From NCBI RefSeq assembly GCF_010671605.1, contig NZ_JAABOO010000003.1, positions 437,993 to 501,992 on the forward strand: a stretch of 64,000 nucleotides of DNA, written 5' to 3'. The DNA is from Leptobacterium flavescens. Lineage in GTDB: Bacteria; Bacteroidota; Bacteroidia; Flavobacteriales; Flavobacteriaceae. The position numbers and the translations under genes are program-made. Positions 35,901 to 45,900 of this stretch are shown piece after piece. The notes beneath the pieces were generated by a model. It saw nothing but the letters and a program-made list of their open reading frames with translations. It did not search any database and was not told the DNA's origin. The stretch's first letter is position 1; every line of letters begins with the position of its first letter.

Positions 35901-36588
35901 GAGAGGAAAAAGAGGAGCTTATTTCTCTATTGGAGGTTCATTTGAAGCTGTAGAAGTTGAGAACACCGTGGGTAGATTTATCAACATCTCAAACGTTCCG
36001 ACACGTGTATTTGAAAACCAGAATTTCGTTGGCGGAGAGGTTACTTACGGATACCAGAATTTTAACGACAGAGCAAATCCAACCCTGGGGATGGCCTTTG
36101 AGATCACTTCGGGATATAAGACCAATCTGGATATTTCCGAGAACGATTTTGTTTACCTGATCCCGCAATTGCGCTTTACCTCCAAAGTAGATAAGGCCGG
36201 TGCCGTTGTTTTTGCTACCAAGTTTAAAGGACACTTTAATTTCGGGGACGGATTTGAATTTTACCAGGGAGCTTCCATTGGAGGAAGTAACGGATTAAGA
36301 GGTTTCAGAGAGCAGCGTTTCGTAGGAAAGAGAGCTTACTATCAGAATACCGACCTCAGATTTAACCTGGCTAAGATCAGGACCGGATTATTCCCGGTGA
36401 AATTCGGGGTGTACGGAGGTTTTGATTACGGAAGAGTATGGGTAGAGGACGATAACTCCAGAAGATGGCATAATTCTGCCGGAGGAGGGGTTTTCTTTAA
36501 CGCAACCGGATTGGTTACAGCCAACTTCTCTTTCTTTAACTCAGACGACTTTAACCGTTTTGCCTTTGCACTCGGATTTAATTTTTAA
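32920..36588 (+). CDS. Metallophosphoesterase / kinase-like / outer-membrane barrel fusion lipoprotein
   Basis: About 1222 residues. The TTG at 32920 is preferred over the TTG at 32848 since it gives a short lipoprotein signal ending FFYSC. Residues about 30-350 are a purple-acid-phosphatase-like metallophosphoesterase (FLGDNVYP, GNHDW, MHHP, SGHEHN). About 430-740 has REFVMRAVRK, then LLGDWDRHEDQW (about 598-608) and PRDRDQVF (about 627), a spacing like the catalytic and metal-binding motifs of HipA/CotH/Fam20-type kinases. The last 350 residues are a BamA/TamA-like barrel (GGSNGLRGFREQRF; end FALGFNF). It would sit in the outer membrane with the enzyme domains attached. It overlaps the next convergent gene by 4 bp. 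Confidence 0.75.
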   Translation: MKTIRLTTILIVLFFYSCATYLPQYRQTTTSTQPTGKSVSHEFYLIGDAGNAEAGASTPALDAFKKALSGASGNSTAVFLGDNVYPAGLPKEGAEGRRLAEHRLNVQIEAVKGFKGETVFIPGNHDWYADGLKGLKLQEKYVEDALGKNTFLPENGCPIEKVNINDDVVLLVVDSEWYLADWDKNPDINDKCDGIRTREQFFEEFESQINKSQGKTLIVAMHHPLVSNGPHGGEYTFGSYLTPLPVLGNIKNYIRKTGGVSPQDIQDVNYRTLSKRLLTLAQQTDNMIFVSGHEHNLQYIINSNTPFIISGSGSKANGASLGADGEFAYGGQGFVKLSVYEDGSAWASFFGEQNNFESPLYQVEVIQPDKGIQLKDYPSSFPATTSSSVYSKEETTKGGLYRGVWGKHYRSEYSKEVRVKTVMLDTLLGGLTPVRKGGGHQSKSLRLKTKDGREFVMRAVRKSAVRFLQAVAFKDQFIQEEYKDTYSERLLLDFYTTAHPYASLTVGEMADVIGVLHANPSLYYVPKQNALGEYNDTYGDELYFIEERVDSGHGNVASFGNSNEIISTKDLLEELRSKDKASVDERLYIKSRLFDMLLGDWDRHEDQWRWAEFETSDGKKIYKPIPRDRDQVFSNFDGLFLSYATRVIPGLRLMQPYKAEIRNVRWFNDEPFPLDLAVLDEHDLNDWLEEAGLIQQRLTDDIIEKAFENFPAEMDKGILDKIKASLIARRGNLKDIARTYYHHLKKYPVISGTDKDDWFEITRLPDGKTRVQAFRIKGGEKSDKFIDVTYSSDETRQVWIYGLDDDDVFEVNGKGNDLIALKIIGGQNNDVYKINNRSRVKVYDFKSKKNTFETGVAKKLSDKYELNVYDHKKIKKNVNQLIPSIGFNPDDGLKIGLQNTFTINSLNRNPFSQQHRINVGYFFATSGYDVRYNGEFANVFGNWNLGIEGVYTSPNFAINFFGFGNESINNDDEFTLDFNRVRIRNLKASPKLIWRGKRGAYFSIGGSFEAVEVENTVGRFINISNVPTRVFENQNFVGGEVTYGYQNFNDRANPTLGMAFEITSGYKTNLDISENDFVYLIPQLRFTSKVDKAGAVVFATKFKGHFNFGDGFEFYQGASIGGSNGLRGFREQRFVGKRAYYQNTDLRFNLAKIRTGLFPVKFGVYGGFDYGRVWVEDDNSRRWHNSAGGGVFFNATGLVTANFSFFNSDDFNRFAFALGFNF

Positions 36589-37439
36589 TCGAGTTTAAGC
36601 ATATAAAGATTTCGCCCGACTACAACATTGTCTTCATCAGATATAAGTAGGGTGTCATTATCCTTAAAACAGATACCTTCTTTTTGAGAATAATGATTCA
36701 GGGCGATTTCTCTTTTTTTACCTTCAAAGAAATTATCGGTGGTAAAATCTGAAAAGACCCACACCTTATCATGTGAAAGAAGCACTACTTTCTTCATGTC
36801 GGGAGAGATGGCTGCTGCAGTAATGGCACAATTCAGGTATTCTCCGCACATAAAATGAGAAGCGATCAGTTCGGCCTTATGATGCCCTTTTTTGGCAGGG
36901 ATCCTGTATAAGTAGGTCTTGCCTGTAAAGGGCGTAGATCTGTTCTTTGTAAAAATATACAGGTGTTCCCTGTAATAGAAGAAAGCTTCCGCATCGTAAA
37001 TACGCTCGCTTTTCTTTGGTGGGAACCGGGTTTGCTCGGGATATTCAAAAGTGATCTTTTCAGCTTCCAATTCCTCAGCATCCGGTGTCTTATCAGGATC
37101 AGGGATCTTGTAAATGGTGAGGTCCTTGCGCATATTGTAGTTGTTCCCGATATCTCCGATATAGAAATTACCTTTATTGTCCCTGGACAAGTCTTCCCAG
37201 TCGGAGTTTTTGGCTTTTTTAATATTTATATTCCTGACGATCTTTCCCTTCTTGTCAAGCGCGTAAATATGATCTTTGTTTCCACTGTCCTCAATGACCC
37301 AAAGAAGGCCTTTGGCTTCAGAATATTCTATTCCTGAGTTCTCACTCAGTTTATTGGGTATTTTAAGCACATAACTTAACTGGCCGTAATCGCTGCAGCT
37401 AAAGAGAAGAAGTCCGATAAGGACAAATATTTTTTTCAT
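36585..37439 (-). CDS. Secreted beta-propeller-like lipoprotein
   Basis: 284 residues. Lipoprotein signal with Cys at 15 (LLLFSC), then repeated blades of the type GLLWVIEDSGN, KGNFYIGDIGNNYN, RIYDAEAFFYYREHLYIFTKN, suggesting a six-blade propeller similar to SdiA-regulated or SMP-30-like folds. No catalytic residues can be assigned. It overlaps the preceding gene by 4 bp (ATGA), so it is translationally coupled to the effector-binding-domain protein, and it is convergent with the fusion gene at 36588. Confidence 0.65.
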   Translation of the reverse strand: MKKIFVLIGLLLFSCSDYGQLSYVLKIPNKLSENSGIEYSEAKGLLWVIEDSGNKDHIYALDKKGKIVRNINIKKAKNSDWEDLSRDNKGNFYIGDIGNNYNMRKDLTIYKIPDPDKTPDAEELEAEKITFEYPEQTRFPPKKSERIYDAEAFFYYREHLYIFTKNRSTPFTGKTYLYRIPAKKGHHKAELIASHFMCGEYLNCAITAAAISPDMKKVVLLSHDKVWVFSDFTTDNFFEGKKREIALNHYSQKEGICFKDNDTLLISDEDNVVVGRNLYMLKLD

Positions 37440-38332
37440 TGCAATTCTTTTATCGGAATGAATACCTCAGCTTTCCATTCCAGTTCATTACCCCCGATGT
37501 TGGGATTACTGTAAAAAACTTCAAGAGGCGTATGATCAACTTCTATTCCATTCTTTTCCGCATAGTCAAGTAATGCGTACCAGGCCCTGTCTGAAGTGAT
37601 ATAATTTCCGTTGTAAACGGCCTTAAGGGCTTTTTTGCCTTCCATTTGCTTGTAATGAAGCAATTCATGCTCGGGCAAAGAGTCGGATTTGATGATCGGA
37701 TAACAAAAATTGTATTCAATACTGTCCTTCTCCATATCCCAGCGGGTGACCTCTACAAAGGGCTTTCCGTTTAACTTAACTTTATTTTCGGCCAGAAAAT
37801 TGCTTATAAAGGTGTAATTCCTCATCATCCCCCTGGCTTTTTCGATCTGAACCCCTTTTAGAGGGATATAAGCACAATAGGTGGTTGCAGTCTGACTTTC
37901 CCCCGAAATGGATACCCTGAAATTCCCGATATGCTCATTCAGTTTTTCATGAAAGGAAACCAACGTCTTTTTTGTCCTCTTTTCAAAATCTGTAGTCGAA
38001 AAAGGAATGGAAACCTTATTCATAAAGCTGTTATCCTTGTCTTTGACGTACACTTTTACCCTTGACAGGGAATCGTTAAGAGGGATGATCTTCCATTTGT
38101 AAATATGAACAGAATCTCCGAATACGATCTGCTGTTTCAGCCGTTCCAATCCGTCCTGCTCAACCCGTTTGGCATCCGGAAATGATGTATTCCAGGTTTT
38201 GATCACCTGATTTATGGTTCCCGGAAAAGTCTTTGCCTTAAAACTTACCAGATAGTCATAAGGCTTGATAAACAGATACCACAAGAGCCCTCCGAGCAGA
38301 ATAAGCATAAGGATCGAGGCGATCTTCTTCAT
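37436..38332 (-). CDS. Membrane-anchored SRPBCC plus GyrI-like effector-binding protein
   Basis: 298 residues. A single N-terminal membrane helix (about 4-24), an SRPBCC-like lipid/ligand domain (about 28-145), then a GyrI/AraC-effector-binding domain (about 150-298, with VTRWDMEKDSIEYNFCYPI and KALKAVYNGNYITSDRAWYAL). There is no DNA-binding domain, so it is a membrane-bound ligand-binding protein and not a regulator. It ends 4 bp into the propeller lipoprotein gene and begins 9 bp after the haloperoxidase gene. Confidence 0.75.
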   Translation of the reverse strand: MKKIASILMLILLGGLLWYLFIKPYDYLVSFKAKTFPGTINQVIKTWNTSFPDAKRVEQDGLERLKQQIVFGDSVHIYKWKIIPLNDSLSRVKVYVKDKDNSFMNKVSIPFSTTDFEKRTKKTLVSFHEKLNEHIGNFRVSISGESQTATTYCAYIPLKGVQIEKARGMMRNYTFISNFLAENKVKLNGKPFVEVTRWDMEKDSIEYNFCYPIIKSDSLPEHELLHYKQMEGKKALKAVYNGNYITSDRAWYALLDYAEKNGIEVDHTPLEVFYSNPNIGGNELEWKAEVFIPIKELQ

Positions 38333-38341
38333 AGGTATACA

Positions 38342-39700
38342 CTAGTTGGAGGCCAGATTATCTCCGGCTTTCATCTTTAAATTCCCTACTACAAATGCTC
38401 CTAGATCCCTTCCCTGCTTCACACCGATCTCCACGGCAGCACGGTAATGGATCCCTCCGTACATTCTGCTGATAGCCGCCTCATCGGCTGCTTCCCTGAA
38501 GGAATTAAAGCTTCTTATGGGAAGTCCGTAGGGGATCTCCGTATCATCGTCGAAAGCAAAATCATCTCCGAAAATGGAGCTTAGCGCCACAGAAGCTGCC
38601 CCCGATACAACCGAATGCCCGCTGGTGTACTCCGGAAAAGGAGGCGTCTGAAGGATAGGCTTCCAACTGTCGTCAATATGTTCGTTAATAAGGGTTTCCG
38701 GCCTTACCAGGTTACTGCGGTATTTCTCATCCCAGCAGCTGATAAAAGCATCAGCAATAGCAATAGAGGTCTTGGTATAGGCATAAACCGTCTTGTCGAA
38801 ATCTGCTCCGGTCTTTTTACTTGCTATTTTAGCGATCCCTATCCAGTGTGCTCCGGGAGTGATCTTCTTAGTAGCAAACATAAGATGTCCGCGTGTTACG
38901 GAAACATAGGGGTTACAATCCCAGAACTGGGCAATCTCAATTTCCTCGGAATCATCACCTCTTTCGGTGATCTCCACACTAATATCATACACTTCCTTTA
39001 ATTCTTTATAGAAATCGGAACCCTTTTCCATGGAGAAAGCAGGAGGTTGATGAGGCTTGAACTGAGCCGCCGAGTCGATCACAAAAGGGCGTATTTTGTT
39101 CCAGTGAGGCTCTATCCCGTCCATATAGGCCGGAGGGGTAGGCTGCCACCTTGAAGGATCTTCCGTATCTACCGTAAACTTAGGCATGGTACGGGTTTCG
39201 CTGTAATTATCCTTATTCATCCATCCGGTAATATGCTCTGCTACTTTCAGACCGTAATCCCTGGAAGCTTTGAACTCGGATGCGTTTTTGGTTTCCCATA
39301 CTTTATACAGGCTGTCCCTGAACTGTTCTATTTTTTCTTCGGAAAAGATCAGCCTTTTACTCATATCGATATGAGCGATCAGTGCAGCGAGCTGATAGTT
39401 GATATTTTCGGCTGCTTCCGGATCCGGAATCGGGCTCAGGTCGTCTAACTGCCCGTCCAGGGAAGTGTACTCTCCGTTCTGTTTTGCCATGATCTGATAG
39501 GCAGCAATATTAGGGTAGGCAAAAACCCTGCTGGCTACCGGAGGAGAGAAAATATCGTGCACCATTACTTCGGTCACCTTGTCAACAGAACTGTGAAAGT
39601 CATCGGCGGTGATGACAATCGGTTCCTGTTCTTTATTACATGATAGCAGGAGTGCTGTGATCCCCAAAAATAAACCTGCTTTTTGATATATCCTTTTCAT
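38342..39700 (-). CDS. Vanadium-haloperoxidase/PAP2-family lipoprotein
   Basis: 452 residues from the ATG at 39700, which gives a lipoprotein signal (ITALLLSC); the ATG at 39745 would overlap the previous gene and hide it. The vanadate/phosphate site is complete: K-x6-RP (KYRSNLVRP), YTSGHSV and SRMYGGIHYRAA. These residues are shared by vanadium haloperoxidases and acid phosphatases; the length and helical N-terminal half favour the haloperoxidase branch, which oxidises halides with hydrogen peroxide. The protein is periplasm- or surface-facing. It follows three CRTAC-like genes on the same strand. Confidence 0.85.
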   Translation of the reverse strand: MKRIYQKAGLFLGITALLLSCNKEQEPIVITADDFHSSVDKVTEVMVHDIFSPPVASRVFAYPNIAAYQIMAKQNGEYTSLDGQLDDLSPIPDPEAAENINYQLAALIAHIDMSKRLIFSEEKIEQFRDSLYKVWETKNASEFKASRDYGLKVAEHITGWMNKDNYSETRTMPKFTVDTEDPSRWQPTPPAYMDGIEPHWNKIRPFVIDSAAQFKPHQPPAFSMEKGSDFYKELKEVYDISVEITERGDDSEEIEIAQFWDCNPYVSVTRGHLMFATKKITPGAHWIGIAKIASKKTGADFDKTVYAYTKTSIAIADAFISCWDEKYRSNLVRPETLINEHIDDSWKPILQTPPFPEYTSGHSVVSGAASVALSSIFGDDFAFDDDTEIPYGLPIRSFNSFREAADEAAISRMYGGIHYRAAVEIGVKQGRDLGAFVVGNLKMKAGDNLASN

Positions 39701-39710
39701 CTGTTTAAAA

Positions 39711-42700
39711 TTATTCGCCCAATTCATAAACCTGGGCTTCGTCATTATTAATTGTTACTAGTAGATAAGATCGGTCGTTCAGTGAGATGATATTTAAAGC
39801 CCTGACCGCTTTACGGCTGAGTTCCAGCCCTGTCTGATATCCCAAAATTACATCATTTTCACCTTTTATCAATGCTCCCGAAAAAGAATCAAACCTGCCG
39901 TGATAGGGTTTTACCCCAAAATAATTCCCTGCAGCGAGAACTTCTTCCTTTCCGTCCTTATCAAAATCATAGCTGAGAAAGGCCGTTACGGGAGAAAGTT
40001 GCAGATCATTTGCAAAGGGAATAAAACTGAAACGCCCGTTCTCATTTTTCAGATACCCCGATTCCAGGGTATTTACCTCCATAAGTACTGCCTTCTTCAG
40101 CTCGTCTTTCTCAAAGACCTTATCTATCGGTTTTCCTGCAAAATCCCTGTAGGCAGTAAATTTTTTCCTGATACTGATCAGTTGCCCGGAAAGTTCATCC
40201 AATCCGGCAAGAGGATAATATTTTCCGTCTTTTTCAGTGGCCAGTACCGTTTCCGTGCTCCCGTTCCCGTCAAAATCGGCATAATACATCTTCATAGGGT
40301 ATTTGGCAGAAGCCTTGAACTTGGTGTTGGTTCCCCAGTTGCCAAGAAGGTAATCGGTATCTCCGTCACCATCTATATCAAAAGGGATCACTGCCTGCCA
40401 GAGACCGTTGAGTTTGGTATTGAGGAGTGTTGCTTCCGTAAAATTCCCTTCTTCATTCTTAAAGAACTTAGGCTGCATCCATTCCCCGACCAGCAGGAGG
40501 TCTTTATCCCCGTCTTTGTCAAAATCATCCCAGACGGCATCGGTTAGCATCCCGGCTTTTTGCAGTTCTTCATTTCCGGAGAGTACAAAACTTCCGTTCT
40601 CATTTTTTAAGAGATAGGAGGTAGGGATCTTCCCGAAATCATTAGATACCGCATTACTCCCTATAAAAAGATCAATGTCGCCGTCTTTATCAAAATCGCA
40701 GGGCCTGATAAAAGATGCATTTTCAAAATAATCGGGGAGAGGAGAATCTTCGAAAACCGAATCCCGTTGTACGAGATAGGTGTCCAGCAAAGGTTGCATT
40801 TTATTGAAGAAATCTGCACCTCCTGAGCCGATAAACAGATCGTTTTGCCCGTCTTTGTTAAGGTCGGCAATAAGAGCTGCAACATCTTCCTTTATAGAAT
40901 CTTTGGCAATAGAAGGGATGTTCTTTTCCACATAGGAAGAATCGGTTTGTATGTATATTTTAGATCTGTTGTATTTGGAACCTCCGAAGAAAATATCTTC
41001 CCGTCCATCGTTGTTGAGGTCACCGATGGCCGTTGCGGGTCCGCGATCCGAGATCTGATAGGGAATGAGTTTTTGCCTGTTGAAATCGATATAATTGTCT
41101 TCGATATGTGCAAAATCAATCCCCAGATTATTACTGACCCTCTTAAAGAGTTTCTTTGTTTTGGGTTTCAGGCTTTCATAATTGAAGGCTTTCGTATTTT
41201 CCGGACTGATGGTTAACGCCTGGTTCACTTCCAGGTCTTTGAGAAGCTGATAGGTGCCATCCGGCCATACGATCTTAAGGGAGTCTACTTTTGAAGCCTT
41301 TCCATAACCGAAATATACTGCCGGTTCTGAGGAGGCCTGAAAACCCCTTACCGTATACAGTTCTTTATACTGAAGCATTCCCCCGTGATAGGAGAAGACT
41401 TTGGTCCCTATCCCGAAATGATTGGGAGCCCTGTACTTGAATTTCAGCTTAAGATAATTAGCTTTTTTATTGGTTTTATTGATATAAAGGCTGGCAGGAG
41501 CATTCATATTGTTGGTTACCAGGTCCAGATCTCCGTCATTATCGAGGTCGCCCATGGCGGTAGCTCCTGAAATAAGTGTGTCTTTAGTGATCCATTTACC
41601 CGATTCGTCAGTGAATGAAAGATTGCCGTTCCCTTTAAAAATATAGTTATAGGTACTACCGGAAGGCATCATATTCAGGGCCTGACGATCTACCAGTTTT
41701 GTGTTATTGATCTTTTTCCGGATCTGCTCACTGGATACAAACCTGATAAAATCGAGGTCGTTGGGACGCTTGGTGATCCCGTTCGAAATAAACAGATCCT
41801 GTTCTCCGTCCTGGTCGTAATCTGCAAACAATCCGCTCCAGCTCCAGTCGGTAGCAGCAATTCCGCTTAAGAGGGCGGTTTCCTGGTATCCGCCTTCGGG
41901 CCTGTTTATATGCAACATATTGCGGGTATACTGATAGTGATAGCCATATCTTTGCGTACGTAGTTTCAGGGTTTGTATATTATCATCCCCTTCAGAGGAT
42001 TTAAGCACTTTTTCATCTTCAGGAAGCATATCGAGGGAGAGGATATCCGGCCAGCCGTCGTGATTAATATCGCTGATGTCATTTCCCATAGAGAAGCGGG
42101 TAGTATGGCCGAAAAACTGTTTCAGGCTTTCCGAGAAGGTCCCGTCGCCGTTATTGAGATAATAATAATCATCTTCATGAAAATCATTGCCCACATAGAT
42201 GTCGGGATAGCCATCCTGATTAAAATCGGCAATTGCAACGCCCAGGCCATAACTATTGATCCCTCCGTAAATACCGGCTTCTTCGCTTACGTCGGTAAAT
42301 TTTCCATTATCGTTACGCATGAGTTTATCCCCGGTCTCGTAATTCCTTTTTAATCTCAGATCGGCATGACCGAAAGATTCCTGGGTATGTACTGCATGAT
42401 TCAGAAGGTACAGGTCCAGATCTCCATCCAGGTCGTAATCCAGAAAGGCAGCAGAAGAGCTATAGGAGTCCAGGTCGAGGCCATATTTAGCGGCGCTTTC
42501 CGTAAAGGTGTTATCTCCTTTATTGATGTAGAGCTCGTTGTATCCGTTAAACCCTTTAAGGCCAACCACGGCACACACATAAATATCCAGAAGTCCATCG
42601 CCATTCACATCTCCCATCACAGCTCCGGTATTCCAGGAACTGTTCCCTTCTATCCCGGCTTTTTCTGAAATATCTTCAAACTGAAGTCCTCCTTTATTCA

Positions 42701-42977
42701 GGTACAGTTTATTCTTTACCTGGTTCCCGGAAAAGAAAATATCCTGAAGCCCGTCATTGTTAATATCCCCTATGGCCACACCTCCGCCGTTATAGAAATA
42801 GAGGTAGTCCAGGATATTCAAGTCTTCGGTCTCTTTTACGGTATTCTCAAAAGAGATCCCTGTTTTAGCGGCAGCGGGATTTTCAAACAGTTCCCCTTTT
42901 TTAGAACATGCCGCAAACAAAAAGGACAAGGCTATATAAAATATTGGTTTATTTATGATCTTGGTTTGCATCGGCAC
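39711..42977 (-). CDS. CRTAC-like FG-GAP/ASPIC lipoprotein 1
   Basis: 1088 residues, lipoprotein signal ending FLFAAC. It contains about a dozen FG-GAP/VCBS blades with acidic DxNxDG calcium loops (DINNDGLQD, DVNGDGLLD, DFDKDGDID), so two beta-propellers. Between them (about 520-600) lies an ASPIC/UnbV domain (YLKLKF...GIGTKVF...YTVRGFQASSEP...VWPDG). These occur in human CRTAC1 and bacterial surface proteins that bind calcium and probably glycans or proteins. Starts 3 bp after the second paralogue. The three copies are full-length and clearly diverged, so they are not recent duplicates. Confidence 0.85.
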   Translation of the reverse strand: MPMQTKIINKPIFYIALSFLFAACSKKGELFENPAAAKTGISFENTVKETEDLNILDYLYFYNGGGVAIGDINNDGLQDIFFSGNQVKNKLYLNKGGLQFEDISEKAGIEGNSSWNTGAVMGDVNGDGLLDIYVCAVVGLKGFNGYNELYINKGDNTFTESAAKYGLDLDSYSSSAAFLDYDLDGDLDLYLLNHAVHTQESFGHADLRLKRNYETGDKLMRNDNGKFTDVSEEAGIYGGINSYGLGVAIADFNQDGYPDIYVGNDFHEDDYYYLNNGDGTFSESLKQFFGHTTRFSMGNDISDINHDGWPDILSLDMLPEDEKVLKSSEGDDNIQTLKLRTQRYGYHYQYTRNMLHINRPEGGYQETALLSGIAATDWSWSGLFADYDQDGEQDLFISNGITKRPNDLDFIRFVSSEQIRKKINNTKLVDRQALNMMPSGSTYNYIFKGNGNLSFTDESGKWITKDTLISGATAMGDLDNDGDLDLVTNNMNAPASLYINKTNKKANYLKLKFKYRAPNHFGIGTKVFSYHGGMLQYKELYTVRGFQASSEPAVYFGYGKASKVDSLKIVWPDGTYQLLKDLEVNQALTISPENTKAFNYESLKPKTKKLFKRVSNNLGIDFAHIEDNYIDFNRQKLIPYQISDRGPATAIGDLNNDGREDIFFGGSKYNRSKIYIQTDSSYVEKNIPSIAKDSIKEDVAALIADLNKDGQNDLFIGSGGADFFNKMQPLLDTYLVQRDSVFEDSPLPDYFENASFIRPCDFDKDGDIDLFIGSNAVSNDFGKIPTSYLLKNENGSFVLSGNEELQKAGMLTDAVWDDFDKDGDKDLLLVGEWMQPKFFKNEEGNFTEATLLNTKLNGLWQAVIPFDIDGDGDTDYLLGNWGTNTKFKASAKYPMKMYYADFDGNGSTETVLATEKDGKYYPLAGLDELSGQLISIRKKFTAYRDFAGKPIDKVFEKDELKKAVLMEVNTLESGYLKNENGRFSFIPFANDLQLSPVTAFLSYDFDKDGKEEVLAAGNYFGVKPYHGRFDSFSGALIKGENDVILGYQTGLELSRKAVRALNIISLNDRSYLLVTINNDEAQVYELGE

Positions 42978-42980
42978 TTT

Positions 42981-45900
42981 TTAGTTATTCAGTTTAAAGA
43001 TCTTCGGTTTGTCGTCGTTAATAGCAGTAATAATAAAGGCTTTCCCGCTTTTGTCCTTAAATTGTTTTATATGCTTGATCTCATTTTTTACGAAGAAACC
43101 ACTCTCGTCATAATCCTGCCAGTTAAAGCCGAGATTCCCGTCATTCAATAAAACACTTCCGTAATCGGCATCGAGGCGGGAATACTGAGGTTTGAACTCA
43201 AAATTATTCCCTCCCATAATAAGATCGACATAGCCGTCATTGTTCACATCAGAACAACTGATCCCGCAAACACAGGAAAGCTGTACCCGTGGAGGAAGTT
43301 TTTTGATGGTAAACTTTCCGCCTCCCTCATTGATAGCGATCACCGATTCTGAAATGGAAACTTTTTTCATGATAGAATTATTAAAAACCTCTTCCGGAAA
43401 CAGTTCGTCCACGGTTCTTTTGGCATATTCGGAAGCTTTTAAATTCTGTTTTTTCAGGGAAACCATCTGATTGGTCAGTTCTTTTTTCTGATGAAGAGGG
43501 AAATCCTTTCCATCGAGATTACGGGTCACGATCTGTTCTATGGTCCCGTTATCATCAAAATCATTGATCCAGATCTTCATCGGGTTTTCTTCCGAAGCCT
43601 TGTAGTGTATATTATTCCCCTGGTTACCCAGGATAAGATCGTTGTCTCCATCGTTGTCAAGATCTGCGGTCTCTACCACATTCCACCATCCGTGAAGGCT
43701 GTCGAGGTCTGAAGCGTATCTGGATAACCTTCTGCCGGAGTTTTTATAGATAATGGGAGTTCCCCATTCGGAAACCGTAAGCAGATCTTTTTTATCATCA
43801 CCATCCATATCGGCCCATATGGCATTGGTTACCATTCCGGCATCTTTAAGATCATAAGCCAAACGCTCGGTAACATTGGTAAAGCTTCCGTCCCCGTTAT
43901 TTTCCAGGAGCAAATGATCCGGGTCAATTCCGTAGGTTCCTACCACACTCCTCGAACCGATAAAGACATCCCAGTCGCCATCATTGTCAAAATCGTAAGG
44001 AGCGATGACCGATATATTTTTAAAAACAGAAGGCAGGTTTTCAGCGACCTTGCTAAAACGCCCTTTACCATCGTTAAGATATAGTCGGGCCCGGTAATTT
44101 CTTTCCTGCCCCACCTGATTCCCTCCGGAACCTACCATCAGGTCGTTATCTCCATCGCCGTCTGCATCAAAAAAGGCAGCTGCCGTATCTTCATAGCTGA
44201 GTTCTTTTTCCAGTTCCGGTTGCAGGGTTGGCCTGATATTACCATCTCCGGTGTGGAGATAAACTGCTCCCGCTTGTCCTTTTGCTCCGCCGATGAATAT
44301 GTCTTCATTGCCATCGCCGTTAATATCGCCCACTGCCAGTGCAGGGCCTTCCTGGGAAAGCATCTTGGAAATAAGGCCTTCGTAATCAAAATCGGTATAG
44401 TTATTTTCTTTATGCGCTGTCATGGAATTGTTTGCCAGCTCGCTGAGGAATGTCTTCTTTTCTTCCGGCTTCAGGGGCTTATAAATATCTTCAGCCTCCG
44501 AATGTTTTAACTGTAGTTGCTGATTGGCAGAAATATTAACCAGTTTCTGGGTGCGATCGTCAGGCCAGATAACGCGAATGGAATCTATGGTTTTTGCTTT
44601 TCCGAGGCCAATGGTCATCGGATAGTCCATGGAGGATTGAAACCCTCTGGAAGGGATCAGTTCCTGCAGCACAATATTATCTTCATAATACATTTTTACA
44701 GTGGTCCCTATCGCAAATTTATTGCCTTCTTTCCCTTCGAAATTCAGTTTAATGTAATTGTGATCCGTTAAACTTTCGGCATTGTTCCTGTATAGAAAAG
44801 CCTCCATGTTTACATTATTTACCACCAGGTCGAGATCTCCGTCGTTATCAAGATCTCCGTAGGCCGCTCCGTTAGACAGGCTGGGAATTCCCAGACCCCA
44901 GTTTTCGGCTTCATTGCTAAAAGTGATATCGTGATTATTCCTGTATGCATAGTTTGGCTGAGGTGCCACGGGCATTTTATTGATAATGGAATCTATCGCT
45001 TCTTTGCGGCCGGTAAGTGCCATTTTCTGAATAATTTCATTAGCAAAGAAATCAACAAAATCCAGATCGGTAAGATCGTGATTCACTCCGTTGGTGATAT
45101 AGATATCCCGGAAACCATCGTTGTCCATATCGAAAAGAAGCCCTGCCCAACTCCAGTCGGTGGCAGATACCCCGCTATAATAAGCTACTTCCGAGAATGA
45201 GTTATTCCCGTTGTTTAGCTGAAGCGTATTCTGAATATACTGCTGATAGAAATCTTTGCTTTGTTTGAGCTTAAAAACATTATAACCTTCAAATTCCATC
45301 ACCGATTTTACTCTTTGATCGCCTTCGGGCAACATATCGGTAATAAAAATATCGGCATTTCCGTCGTTGTTAATATCAGCCATATCCACACCCATGGCCG
45401 AAAGACATAAATGGGATATCCAGTTCTTGATATCTTCCTTAAAGGTTCCGTCCCCGTTGTTGAGGTAGAGGTAATCCCGCTCGTAAAAATCGTTAGAAAC
45501 GTAGATATCGGGATAGAGGTCGCCGTTTATATCGCTTATCATTACTCCCAGACCAAAACCAATAAGGCTTCCGTATATTCCTGCTTCTTCACTGACATCT
45601 GTAAACTTTCCACCATCGTTGCGTAACAGCAGATCACCCACACCTCTGAAGATCTCCGGAACATTTTCCCAGTCCTGTGCCCGGGTTTCCCGCTGATCGG
45701 CATAGCCAAGACTACTGACCGGAATATTACTGTTATTCAGGATATAGGCATCCAGATCTCCGTCCTTATCATAGTCGAAGAAAGAAGCATGTGTACTGAA
45801 ACCCGTTTCGGCAAGATTGTATTCAACAGCCTTTTCGGTAAAGGTAAGGTCGCCATTATTGATATAGAGGTCATTGTTGTGATTGTTACCCTCCATATTC

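Noticed and set aside
39900-40547. Plus-strand open frame inside the first CRTAC-like gene
   Set aside because: Arises from the repeated acidic loops; no family features.
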